This document shows, piece after piece, positions 38,447-46,720 of a stretch of 64,000 nt of DNA (its first letter is position 1; every line of letters starts with the position of its first letter). Location of the stretch: the NCBI RefSeq assembly GCF_900607235.1, contig NZ_LR027857.1, forward strand, positions 1-64,000, written 5' to 3'. The position numbers were made by a program, and so were the translations under genes. Under the pieces are notes generated by a model. It ran no database searches, was not told the origin of the DNA, and saw nothing but the letters and a program-made list of their open reading frames with translations. Source of the stretch: Olivibacter jilunii. Lineage in GTDB: Bacteria > Bacteroidota > Bacteroidia > Sphingobacteriales > Sphingobacteriaceae.

Positions 38447-38476
38447 TGTATCAATAATTCGCCAATTTGTCTTATA
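38447..38476 (-). promoter_or_regulatory. HTCS/AraC-type direct-repeat box, PUL 2 susC
   Basis: On the plus strand a complete half-site TGTATCAAT and a poor one (TGTCTTATA) start 21 bp apart. In gene orientation the spacer reads AATTGGCGAATT, sharing AAT-N3-CGAA with the PUL 3 box. Confidence 0.55.
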
Positions 38477-38520
38477 GAAGATTGAAGAAGGGGGAATGGT
38501 AAAAGACGATATAAGGGGCA

Positions 38521-38555
38521 AAAAAAAAAAGCGACCTTTTGGTCGCATTTTTTTA
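38521..38555 (-). terminator. Rho-independent terminator of the fucosidase gene
   Basis: GCGACC-TTTT-GGTCGC (38531-38546) with an A-run before it and a T-run after it on the plus strand. On the minus strand the hairpin follows the GH29 stop codon within 6 nt and is followed by ten T residues. The symmetrical flanks could also stop plus-strand transcription. Confidence 0.85.
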
Positions 38556-39947
38556 TTCGAGGATCAATTCGATAACCGGGATCTCCACATTCGGTTTCAC
38601 CACCGGTAAGTCCACAATGAGATCGTTTTCACCGGCTGTTGCTGTTGTGTGTGCACCGGACGCGGCAGACGAACGCGAGGTGTACTTAATTTCGGAGCCG
38701 TCGTGCAGAAACTGCGCATATTTTACCTTGCCCTTATAGTCGGGTAAATACAGTGTTTTAAACGGCCATTGTAATAGGTGGACGTACAAACGCTTGGTAT
38801 CCGGATTGTAGGTCAGAAAACAGTTATCAGGTTTTTTAAATGCTTCAGGGGCGGCCGTACATCCATAGATGGACCGGCTATTGTATTTCATCCATTTGCC
38901 CATACCAGCCAACCGATCAGTAGCCCGATCATCGAAATACCCTCTGGCAGTTGGCCCTACATTTAACAATAGATTTCCGCCTTTGCTTACGACTTCAATC
39001 AGCATAGCAATCAGCTGGTTGGTGCTTTTCCACGTATTTTCGTCGCGGTGATAGCCCCACGAACCGGAAAACGTTTGGCAGGTTTCCCACGGCACTCTTT
39101 TACCATTCACCTCCGGCCATTTGCTTGGCATAAACTGCTCCGGTGTTTTGTAATCCCAGCCCCAATCCGTATCGTTTAGATCTAATCGGTCGTTCACGAT
39201 AATTTCGGGTTGTAGCTTGCGGGTCAGCTTTAAAATCCCTTCGCTGTCCCAGTCATCATGTCCCTTACCATCCGGACCTGGATAGGAGAAATCATAGAAC
39301 AAAAGATCGATCTTTCCATAGTTAGTAAGCAGCTCGGTAATCTGGTCTTTCATAAATTGCCGATACTTACTCATATCGCGCTTACTGTTGCTCTCGCGGG
39401 CTTCCTTTTTATTGCGCAAAGCATGCGTACCGTCTACCTTAAAATCCGGATGGTGCCAATCGATTAGCGAATAGTAAAAGCCAACCTTTAAGCCGGCCTC
39501 GCGACAAGCCTCGACGAAAGGTTTCAAAAGATCTCTTTTTGCAGGCGTGTTCGGTGCTTTGTAATCACTTACCTTGGTATCCCATAAACTAAAACCCTCA
39601 TGATGCCTTGCGGTGAGTACAATATATTTCATCCCAGCCTCTTTTGCATACGCTGCCCACTCTTTTGGGTTGTATAAATCCGGATCGAATATATTGAAGT
39701 ACTTGTCCTTATATTCTTCAGTACTCCGTTGTTCTATCTGCTGTACCCACTCATGTCTTGCCGATACAGCATATAATCCCCAATGGATGAACATCCCAAA
39801 GCGATCGTGCCTCCACCAAGCCAGACGCTGATCTTTATGCTCTTGGCTTTCCTTCGCCCATGGGGGCGTTTCAGTGCTGCCTTGTCCGCTCGCAATCGAA
39901 ACTCCAAGATATCCAATGAATAGTAGATTTAATAGAAGGGTTCTCAT
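38553..39947 (-). CDS. GH29 alpha-L-fucosidase
   Basis: 464 aa with signal peptide (about 1-20). The GH29 barrel is recognised from FGMFIHWGLYAVSARHEW, YIVLTARHHEGFSLWDT and VGFYYSLIDWHHPDF. The nucleophile Asp is in LLFYDFSYPG (about residue 225), and a LLLNVGPTARG segment precedes a C-terminal beta domain. It should release terminal L-fucose, which matches the FucP, FucI and fucose-oxidation genes downstream in the region. It appears monocistronic, with its own terminator. Confidence 0.93.
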   Translation of the reverse strand: MRTLLLNLLFIGYLGVSIASGQGSTETPPWAKESQEHKDQRLAWWRHDRFGMFIHWGLYAVSARHEWVQQIEQRSTEEYKDKYFNIFDPDLYNPKEWAAYAKEAGMKYIVLTARHHEGFSLWDTKVSDYKAPNTPAKRDLLKPFVEACREAGLKVGFYYSLIDWHHPDFKVDGTHALRNKKEARESNSKRDMSKYRQFMKDQITELLTNYGKIDLLFYDFSYPGPDGKGHDDWDSEGILKLTRKLQPEIIVNDRLDLNDTDWGWDYKTPEQFMPSKWPEVNGKRVPWETCQTFSGSWGYHRDENTWKSTNQLIAMLIEVVSKGGNLLLNVGPTARGYFDDRATDRLAGMGKWMKYNSRSIYGCTAAPEAFKKPDNCFLTYNPDTKRLYVHLLQWPFKTLYLPDYKGKVKYAQFLHDGSEIKYTSRSSAASGAHTTATAGENDLIVDLPVVKPNVEIPVIELILE

Positions 39948-40022
39948 AATATAATTTTTGGTTTATGCATAAATACACATCCCAAAGCAGATTCAATCAA
40001 ACTATATTAGCATAGTATTGAG

Positions 40023-40250
40023 TTATTTTAGCACCCGCTTACGATCGGCACTTTTGCGTATCCACTTTTTGACAAGACTCCCTTTCCAAAGCCAGAATCC
40101 CGAAAGAATAATGATGGGTAAGAATACAAACTTTACGGCTAAAGCCGGATATGTTAGTGCTGCCACCGGCCCGTAAATGTAGCCGAGTATTGGAATACTT
40201 AATATAATGTGTATCCAACGTATGATTTTTCTTTCTATGTGAGCCTTCAT
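40023..40250 (-). CDS. small two-helix membrane protein of unknown function
   Basis: 75 aa from the ATG at 40248-40250, chosen because GAGGAG lies 5 nt upstream, one of few clear Shine-Dalgarno sites in this window; a longer frame upstream has no such site. Two hydrophobic segments (IHIILSIPILGYIYGPVAAL and YPALAVKFVFLPIIILSGFW) and a basic C terminus are visible. I do not recognise a function; similar small proteins are common in Bacteroidota. It lies between lacI and the fucosidase gene. Confidence 0.7.
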   Translation of the reverse strand: MKAHIERKIIRWIHIILSIPILGYIYGPVAALTYPALAVKFVFLPIIILSGFWLWKGSLVKKWIRKSADRKRVLK

Positions 40251-40399
40251 GTTACTCCTCCTTTTGTTTATGACGAGGCCGCTTATTGAGTCGTCAATTT
40301 CCTGATCACAAGCTAAATTAGTAAGCTTCGTAAGCATTTAGCGAAGAAGTAGATGTAGCCGAAGAATTTGGAGACCAATCCCTAAACTTTTGAGACCTA

Positions 40400-41413
40400 T
40401 CACTTGGCACTTGACTTTTTAATAACAAAATCAGAGGCTAAAGAAACCTGTTCTTCCTCTTTTTCCGGATTATTAATCTTCTTGAGTAAAATATTGACAG
40501 CCTGTTGTCCTACCTCTACTAAAGGCTGTTTCACATAAGTTAGCGGACAATAAAAAAAATCAAATGCGTCACACTCGTCAAAGCAGACCACGGCCACATC
40601 GTCCGGTACTCTTAGCTTTTTGCGGTTTAAATATTTCAGGCCATGAATGGAAAGTGTGTTGGTAGCAAAAAACAACGCATCAATTTTTTGCTTTCCGTTA
40701 ATTAATTCGTCAATTTTATCCTGTATTTCGCCTTCACCCATTTCATAAGTAACTTCTTTTAATAAGGCTTTTCCATATGCAGCATCTTTAACTGCCTGTT
40801 TATATCCCCTTACCCGTTCTTTCATATGAATAAGCCCATTTTTATAAGCTATCATACCGATCCGTTCGAAACCGGCATCAATTAAATGCTTTGTTGCCCT
40901 GTAGGCAGCTCCAAAATTATCGGTAATCACATAATTGGTTTGAATTTTGGGAAAATACCGGTCAATCAAGACAAAAGGGATATTGGCTTTTTTTAAGCTC
41001 TCTATCTGTGACTCCGTTCGTTCTGTGGGTGCTATAATAAACCCATCAACTTGCCTTTCAATCAATACTTCAATTAAATCTCGGGATTTTTCAGCATTTT
41101 CATCTGAGCTACCGAAGATAACGGTATAATTATATTTTTTTGCCTCATCTTCTATAGTGCGGGCGATATTTGCAAAAAAGGGGTTGGAAATATCCGCCAA
41201 TATCAATCCGATCGTAAATGACTTTCCACTCTTCAAGCTTTTCGCCAACTGATTTGGTTGATAATTCATTTCCATTGCCTTTTTACGAATCACTTCGGCT
41301 ATTTCTTTGCCTACTCTCGCTTCTTTTTCCTTATTATTAAGTACATAAGAAACTAAAGCGGTAGAAACTCCTACAGCCTTGGCAATGTCCTTTAACGAAA
41401 CTTTTTTATTCAT
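40400..41413 (-). CDS. LacI-family regulator of PUL 3
   Basis: 337 aa with N-terminal HTH (SLKDIAKAVGVSTALVSYVL) and hinge (NQLAKSLKSGKSFTIGLI), then a sugar-binding effector domain. It is the last gene of the large minus-strand PUL 3 cluster. A palindrome GTTTAAACGATTAAAT sits 65 nt upstream of its start, and close relatives of it lie before the GH172 gene and before susC of PUL 3, suggesting that it represses both and itself. The inducer would be L-fucose, D-arabinose or a derivative, which is inference. Confidence 0.87.
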   Translation of the reverse strand: MNKKVSLKDIAKAVGVSTALVSYVLNNKEKEARVGKEIAEVIRKKAMEMNYQPNQLAKSLKSGKSFTIGLILADISNPFFANIARTIEDEAKKYNYTVIFGSSDENAEKSRDLIEVLIERQVDGFIIAPTERTESQIESLKKANIPFVLIDRYFPKIQTNYVITDNFGAAYRATKHLIDAGFERIGMIAYKNGLIHMKERVRGYKQAVKDAAYGKALLKEVTYEMGEGEIQDKIDELINGKQKIDALFFATNTLSIHGLKYLNRKKLRVPDDVAVVCFDECDAFDFFYCPLTYVKQPLVEVGQQAVNILLKKINNPEKEEEQVSLASDFVIKKSSAK

Positions 41414-41477
41414 ATAATGGCGTGAATAATGATTTAGCTTAAAGAATCTTATCAGAAGATTTAGTTCGCAAGTTACT

Positions 41478-41493
41478 GTTTAAACGATTAAAT
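41478..41493. promoter_or_regulatory. LacI-type operator before lacI (autoregulation)
   Basis: GTTTAAACGATTAAAT, CG-centred, matches the GYTTAAWCGNTTAARC pattern except at the last two positions. It lies in the 117-bp gap between the unknown secreted-protein gene and lacI. Confidence 0.55.
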
Positions 41494-41530
41494 CTCAAAT
41501 TCCAATTAATTATTGTCTTCAATAACGGGA

Positions 41531-42604
41531 CTAAAACCTGTCCAAAATTTCCTGAGGTGTGCGTTCTGATATTCCAAAAAATATCTTTTGACCGGATTGA
41601 TAAGGTTGGCGCAGTTCAAAATTTTCAAAGGCTGCCCCTCCTGGGATTTTCATGTAATGGGTAGAATCCCGACTTCCACCGCTCCAATAACGATACCTGC
41701 CGTTCACTCTTACCATTAAACGATTATCACTTCCATTGTTTTGTTCGCTACGCCAGTATTGCGTAAACTTCAGGGGTGGGCGATACCTCCAGCCCAATTT
41801 GCTTTTCGCCAAGGAATCAACCGGCCAAGCTTTTAAGGCTTGTATATCTTCATTACCGGTTGCAAATGCGAAATAACTTCCGTCAAGACTACGGAGCATG
41901 CTGCTCGCTGGATAGCTTTCCTTTTCGATAAAATCTATTCCATTATAGCCTTTATAGAGCACTCGGGAATCAATCGCGCCTTCTTTTAAATGTAGCGATC
42001 GTAGTCGTGCATAGTTTCCCATCGTCGCTGTGATATTGCAATAATCCATTTGCTTACTATCCTCCCGATTGAATAACTGAATAGCCAATTCATCCGGTCG
42101 ATCACTTCGAATCGAGAGTTTTAAGTAGGGATGCGCCCCCGAGTGATATTTTTCCAGGAATACATAAATAGACAATTCCTCCAACTCGGGACGAGCGTCA
42201 TCAGGGTGACTAATAACACCACGGCAATTAGCCGTTGGATAAAATGCAGTGGGATTGGGGTGATCGCTTGCCCACATTATCTTCCCCCAGCGGTTATCAA
42301 CTGATGAAGGCGATATTTCGCTAAATTCGATCTTTCCATCTACAAGTGGTTCAATAGCTAAAAAATTAAGTAGATAAATTTTTCCACTTCGCTCAACGCC
42401 AACACGTATCAATCCCCTAGGACCACCACCGTAAATCGCATGCGCATCTTCGAGACCGTAGGGCCATAAACTGAAAACAATGCCTTGCCGGATTCCCCAT
42501 TTCGCCACATCGTGTACATCATTCGGTCTAATCCAACGATCTTGCGCATTTAATGAAATATGCAGCAAACAGAAAAACGTAAGGAAAAAAATAAAAGACT
42601 TCAT
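41531..42604 (-). CDS. secreted protein of unknown function
   Basis: 357 aa from the ATG at 42602-42604, which begins the signal peptide MKSFIFFLTFFCLLHISLNA and lies 4 nt after the FKBP stop codon. The mature part is soluble, with no family I recognise. Aromatic- and glycine-rich segments such as WRYRPPLKFTQYWRSEQ and NGRYRYWSGGSRDS suggest a beta-rich, carbohydrate-related protein. It closes the operon running from the AraB-type kinase through GH116, the COG0523 GTPase and the FKBP, so a role with GH116 in the periplasm is plausible but unproven. Confidence 0.75.
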   Translation of the reverse strand: MKSFIFFLTFFCLLHISLNAQDRWIRPNDVHDVAKWGIRQGIVFSLWPYGLEDAHAIYGGGPRGLIRVGVERSGKIYLLNFLAIEPLVDGKIEFSEISPSSVDNRWGKIMWASDHPNPTAFYPTANCRGVISHPDDARPELEELSIYVFLEKYHSGAHPYLKLSIRSDRPDELAIQLFNREDSKQMDYCNITATMGNYARLRSLHLKEGAIDSRVLYKGYNGIDFIEKESYPASSMLRSLDGSYFAFATGNEDIQALKAWPVDSLAKSKLGWRYRPPLKFTQYWRSEQNNGSDNRLMVRVNGRYRYWSGGSRDSTHYMKIPGGAAFENFELRQPYQSGQKIFFGISERTPQEILDRF

Positions 42605-42608
42605 TATT

Positions 42609-42944
42609 TTATGATTTATAGCAAACACAGTCTTCGTCGCAGTTGACTAGTTTCTCATGCAGGCCGCTTGCAATTTCCGCCTTATTAGCTAAGCGGACCG
42701 TATCGATAATCACTTCCAGCTCAAAACTATCATCAAGACCTTTCCCTACATTCTTTTCGAGCGTAATTTTCTTTTGATCTCCTTTTTGTAAACCCGCCAG
42801 CTCCTGCTCTAATTGTGGATCAATCTTTCCATCTCCATAGAGATATTCAATGGCCGGGCCATTCATCAAATCTTCAAGAATTTCACCCTTGCTATTTGAC
42901 ATTCTATAGCGCAAGCTCACCACCGTATTTCTTTTTATCTTCAT
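42609..42944 (-). CDS. small FKBP-type (SlyD-like) peptidyl-prolyl isomerase with Cys tail
   Basis: 111 aa, no signal peptide, so cytoplasmic. The start VVSLRYRMSNSKGEILED and the GDGKIDPQLEQELAGLQKGD stretch are FKBP-like, but the domain is short and the insert-in-flap region of SlyD appears reduced. The C terminus CDEDCVCYKS contains three cysteines and acidic residues, reminiscent of SlyD metal-binding tails. It lies 27 nt after the COG0523 GTPase gene. A metallochaperone or folding role for a neighbouring enzyme is inference. Confidence 0.7.
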   Translation of the reverse strand: MKIKRNTVVSLRYRMSNSKGEILEDLMNGPAIEYLYGDGKIDPQLEQELAGLQKGDQKKITLEKNVGKGLDDSFELEVIIDTVRLANKAEIASGLHEKLVNCDEDCVCYKS

Positions 42945-42971
42945 AAGGATTTCTTACTAATCAATAATGAT

Positions 42972-44045
42972 CTAGGTAATGATTCGATGTGTAGGTCTGG
43001 GATATCCAGGAACAAATATACTTGTCTTCAGCAAGGCTATTTTTACACCGTTCTGTTTTGCAACCCGCTGTAAAGCTTTATCGACAATACCTTGTAACGA
43101 TTTAGGCCGACATTGGACGCGTGCATTTATAAGCATCCGAAGCTTGTCAAGCTTGCCTGATAGTTGTATACGAAAATCCGCTGTTTCCATGGTAGTAAAA
43201 CTTAATTTCTGACTCTCTTCTCCGCCTTCGATTAAAAATTTCAGGTGTCCTATAGGCAAATTGCGCTCGCGAATCATCCTGTTTAACATGCTAATCAATA
43301 GCTCAGCAGCGTGGCCCGCACGCCCTTCCGAAGAAACCAGCTCCAAGTTGTAATCAAGCCAAGTTAGGGCTGCCTCACCTTTCCCATATATATCATAATC
43401 AATAAAAAGTGATGTTCTTTCCTTAAAATGCTCATATGTTTCCGTTTTCTGCAACCAATTCAGAATAGATTCACGCTGTAAGGAGCTTTGAAAGACCACC
43501 TGCTTATCGGGAAATTCTTTTTTGATCAACGAAATCAAAACAGCTAATTCGGTTGGCTCTAAAAGGTCTACTTTGTTGATGATCAGCAAGTCGGCCTCCT
43601 CCAGTTGACGCTTATAAATGTAATTTACACTATCTTTAAAAATTCGGGAATGTCCCAAAGCTATAGGCAAAAGCTTCGCATCGGCGAAAACAGATAAGGT
43701 TATTTTGATTTCACCATAATATCGACGTAAAGGATTAAGAATCGTCGAAATCAAATCCGTGCAAGAACCAACCGACTCCGCAAAAATCAAATCAACCTGA
43801 TGCTGCTCAAGCAGCTGATTCATATTACGAGTAAACGACTCGAAGTTGCAACAGAAGCAGCTTCCCGTCACTTCCTCAGTGAGGATGCCTTCTCGAGCCA
43901 TAAATTGGGTGTCTACTAATTCCGTTCCCTGATCGTTTGTAATAACACCTACTCTAAATCCTTGCATCTGCAATAATTTGCATGCATGGTTAATAGCCGT
44001 AGTTTTCCCACTGCCCAAAAAACCGCTTAAAAGATTTAAATGCAT
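42972..44045 (-). CDS. COG0523/CobW-family GTPase (metallochaperone-type)
   Basis: 357-aa P-loop GTPase with Walker A GFLGSGKTT (8-16), the family metal-binding CxCC at C63-F64-C65-C66 (GSCFCC) and the guanine-specificity motif NKVD (about 157). COG0523 proteins hand metals such as zinc or cobalt to client enzymes. The C-terminal part is divergent from typical CobW_C. It lies 11 nt after the GH116 gene and just before the Cys-tailed FKBP, an unusual setting inside a PUL; no zinc-starvation gene is nearby. Confidence 0.85.
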   Translation of the reverse strand: MHLNLLSGFLGSGKTTAINHACKLLQMQGFRVGVITNDQGTELVDTQFMAREGILTEEVTGSCFCCNFESFTRNMNQLLEQHQVDLIFAESVGSCTDLISTILNPLRRYYGEIKITLSVFADAKLLPIALGHSRIFKDSVNYIYKRQLEEADLLIINKVDLLEPTELAVLISLIKKEFPDKQVVFQSSLQRESILNWLQKTETYEHFKERTSLFIDYDIYGKGEAALTWLDYNLELVSSEGRAGHAAELLISMLNRMIRERNLPIGHLKFLIEGGEESQKLSFTTMETADFRIQLSGKLDKLRMLINARVQCRPKSLQGIVDKALQRVAKQNGVKIALLKTSIFVPGYPRPTHRIIT

Positions 44046-44056
44046 ATGCCTTTATT

Positions 44057-46690
44057 TTAACCAAGTCTCACTTTTTTACCTGATAGTGAAATTTCTTTCG
44101 CTGGTATTTCACCATAAACAACGTCCAACTTTGCCTGACCATTTTTTAAACTCACCAATCCAAAGCCTTTGTCTGTAGACAAGAAAGAAGAGAAATCACC
44201 GATTTTGGAATCAATATAAAGCACTTTGTCCACTGCATCGTAGCGCACTCCCGTCATTGCCTGTAAACAAGCATAACTAGCCATTGCTCTGGCATACCAA
44301 CTTCCACATTCGTATTCATTAAATGGGTTTCTTATACGTCCATCATACCGCTTTCTGCAAGCGCTGATAATCTCAAGTCCTTTATCAGTTTCACCGATCT
44401 GCATCAAGTGCGAAGCTACTTGATACTCGATACCTGTCCACACCTCATTACTATACACGAAAGGCAGCGAAAGCATGCCTCCTTTAGGCCAAGTACAGAG
44501 CAACAAACCACCTTCATGTCCCATCGCATAAGTCGGTCGCTGTGGGTTGATATGATCTGTTAAATCGTTTTTGAGATTGTATTGATGCACCGCACGTAAA
44601 TGGCTGTTTACCTTTTCTTGGTCTAACGGATTTTCCAATCCGCACATCGCCGCCATCCAAGCACCGATTACACCATCCGAAAGACAGCCTGTACCATATT
44701 GATACTTTGGCCCCTCTTTTTTCAATATTTCGATGGCCTCGGGTGTATACTGTGTATGAAAGGATTGCGCTTTGGTTGGATCCGGGGCCTTCAAACCTGT
44801 CCACTGTATCTTTTGAATAAAATATTCGCCATTATACAGCTGATCTTCCATATAGGCCCTTCCGCGATCATACAAAGTCTCGTAACGTTTCATATTTTTC
44901 CTTTGATAGCGCCCCATTTCGATCAGTGCCTTCAGTGCTCCTAAATAAAAGCTTGTGCACATACCATTTGGGCCCCAAAATTCGATATCATAGGTATTAT
45001 GATGCGGTTCTTCCAAGATCCCTTTGCCGTTGGGATCCCAAGTTTGAATGCAATAATCCAAACTCTTTTGTACCATCGGGTAAAGCTTTTTCATCCACTC
45101 ATCATCACCCGATATTCGCCAATCTCGATAAACTTTCATAATCCCGCCCAATTGGCCATCAGCCGCAGCGTGAAAATCGTGTTTCAACGGACTGATCGGC
45201 AAATTAGCTCGAAAGCCCTGATGCCCTTCTGCATTTTGATTTTCACAAAATTCCGTGAGTCGTAAGCTTCTTTCCAAGGAGGGGAACAGATGAGGCAATG
45301 CTTGCGCATAGTTCCATACATGCGTACAAGACCCGTCACAGCAACCGTTATGCGGAAAGATTCCCTCGTAGGCCCAAAGACGACCGTCGTGCTGTCTTCT
45401 TACGGTCGGCGTTTTCAAAATGCTTAAATTAGCAGCTACTGCCTCCAATACTTCAGGCGGTAAAGTGGAAGCATAAAAGGTATCCCGAAATAAGGCCGTG
45501 TTTTTATAAAGTGTTGTGTAATTGGTTTTCCAATAGTCAACCAGCTCCTCCATATGCTTAAATCTTTGGCTATACCAAGGTTTATAATTTGTAGGAATCG
45601 GCTTATCTTCCCCCATACCTAAGGCGGCCGGTGTAGTGCAACAAGCTTCTTTGCCTGTTTTGTCGTCTGGCATGGCTTGCCCTGCTTTCTCATTTGATTC
45701 GGGCACATACCATGCCATAAGGATTCGGATTTCCTTCTCTTCATTCGCCCCTAATTGAAAAGGAATAAAGAGGGAAGCTCCAGGTGCATCCTTGTCAATA
45801 GGATCTACCGCTTTTACATTGGCATCCTTAATGGTATTCCACACCATGGTTAGGGGATCAAACCAGCCTCCTCTGAACCAGCAATAATCAACAATTACCT
45901 CGTCCCTGGTATCTGCAAAAATGGCAAAGTCGGTCGCTAAATTATTTTTACCCTCTGTTTTAGCCTGCGATAGGAGGAAGCCTTTTTGTATTTTCTTTAT
46001 CGATCCCTCTCCTTCCGGTTGAACTACAAAGTTTCGGCTGTTGAAAGAAAAAACAGCCTCGAGGTTTTCTTGTGAAGTATTAATGAATCGGTACGTTAAA
46101 GCACCAACCGGCAGGCTGGAATTATCGGCATCAGAAGGAACGAAAGGACTCCACGCCTCCAGTCGTACTTGTAACGGAAACTTATCATCACGTAGCTGGA
46201 TCTCCGCAAAAGGAAACCGTGCTAAAAATTCAGCTTGCTCGAAGTGAGGTAGGCCATAAGTTGTACCACCACTACCGCCACCATAATCCTTATAACCGAA
46301 AAGCTTCCAGTCCGGCACCGGTCCTTCCAACACTTTCGCACTGTTTGCTCGACCTTTAATGGCTACAGCGCCAAAAATGGTAGGTTCATGAAACAGCTCC
46401 GGTTTATGACGGATGGAGACGTGCGAAATTGCGCCGGAGCCTTCCAAACAGAACATACCGGCACCGATTCCACCAATGGGAAAAGCAATCTTATCGAGGT
46501 GATGACCAACATATGGTCCGTTGAATACTCGGTCATGCTCCTCCTTCGTGAATTGTCTACAGCTTTGCTGTTCCTTTTCTATAGGGCTTTCATTGGTAGA
46601 GGCAAAGAGCGTTGAAGGTGCCGCACCTACGGCAACTCCTCCCAATGCGAGATTACGAAGAAAGTTCCGCCGATCTTTTTTCTGTTGCAT
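44057..46690 (-). CDS. TAT-exported GH116-family hydrolase (GBA2-like, DUF608)
   Basis: 877 aa. Twin-arginine signal (DRRNFLRN, residues 6-13, then ALGGVAVGAAPSTLFAS). N-terminal GBA2-type beta domain beginning DKIAFPIGGIGAGMF, then an alpha/alpha barrel. The predicted nucleophile is E442 (WAYEGIF) and the acid/base D568 (HNTYDIEFWG), by comparison with GH116 beta-glucosidases. Just after the nucleophile comes C450-C451-x3-C455-x-H457 (GCCDGSCTH), which could bind a metal. Known GH116 enzymes act on beta-glucosides, beta-xylosides or N-acetylglucosaminides; the substrate here is unknown. In the operon it follows the kinase by 30 nt and precedes the COG0523 GTPase by 11 nt. Confidence 0.85.
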   Translation of the reverse strand: MQQKKDRRNFLRNLALGGVAVGAAPSTLFASTNESPIEKEQQSCRQFTKEEHDRVFNGPYVGHHLDKIAFPIGGIGAGMFCLEGSGAISHVSIRHKPELFHEPTIFGAVAIKGRANSAKVLEGPVPDWKLFGYKDYGGGSGGTTYGLPHFEQAEFLARFPFAEIQLRDDKFPLQVRLEAWSPFVPSDADNSSLPVGALTYRFINTSQENLEAVFSFNSRNFVVQPEGEGSIKKIQKGFLLSQAKTEGKNNLATDFAIFADTRDEVIVDYCWFRGGWFDPLTMVWNTIKDANVKAVDPIDKDAPGASLFIPFQLGANEEKEIRILMAWYVPESNEKAGQAMPDDKTGKEACCTTPAALGMGEDKPIPTNYKPWYSQRFKHMEELVDYWKTNYTTLYKNTALFRDTFYASTLPPEVLEAVAANLSILKTPTVRRQHDGRLWAYEGIFPHNGCCDGSCTHVWNYAQALPHLFPSLERSLRLTEFCENQNAEGHQGFRANLPISPLKHDFHAAADGQLGGIMKVYRDWRISGDDEWMKKLYPMVQKSLDYCIQTWDPNGKGILEEPHHNTYDIEFWGPNGMCTSFYLGALKALIEMGRYQRKNMKRYETLYDRGRAYMEDQLYNGEYFIQKIQWTGLKAPDPTKAQSFHTQYTPEAIEILKKEGPKYQYGTGCLSDGVIGAWMAAMCGLENPLDQEKVNSHLRAVHQYNLKNDLTDHINPQRPTYAMGHEGGLLLCTWPKGGMLSLPFVYSNEVWTGIEYQVASHLMQIGETDKGLEIISACRKRYDGRIRNPFNEYECGSWYARAMASYACLQAMTGVRYDAVDKVLYIDSKIGDFSSFLSTDKGFGLVSLKNGQAKLDVVYGEIPAKEISLSGKKVRLG

Positions 46691-46720
46691 AATTCATATT
46701 TTTAGGTTTAAAACTGGCTG

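Noticed and set aside
40251-40337. Longer version of the small membrane protein
   Set aside because: The extra residues are hydrophilic and unlike a membrane-protein start, while GAGGAG stands just before the internal ATG at 40250.
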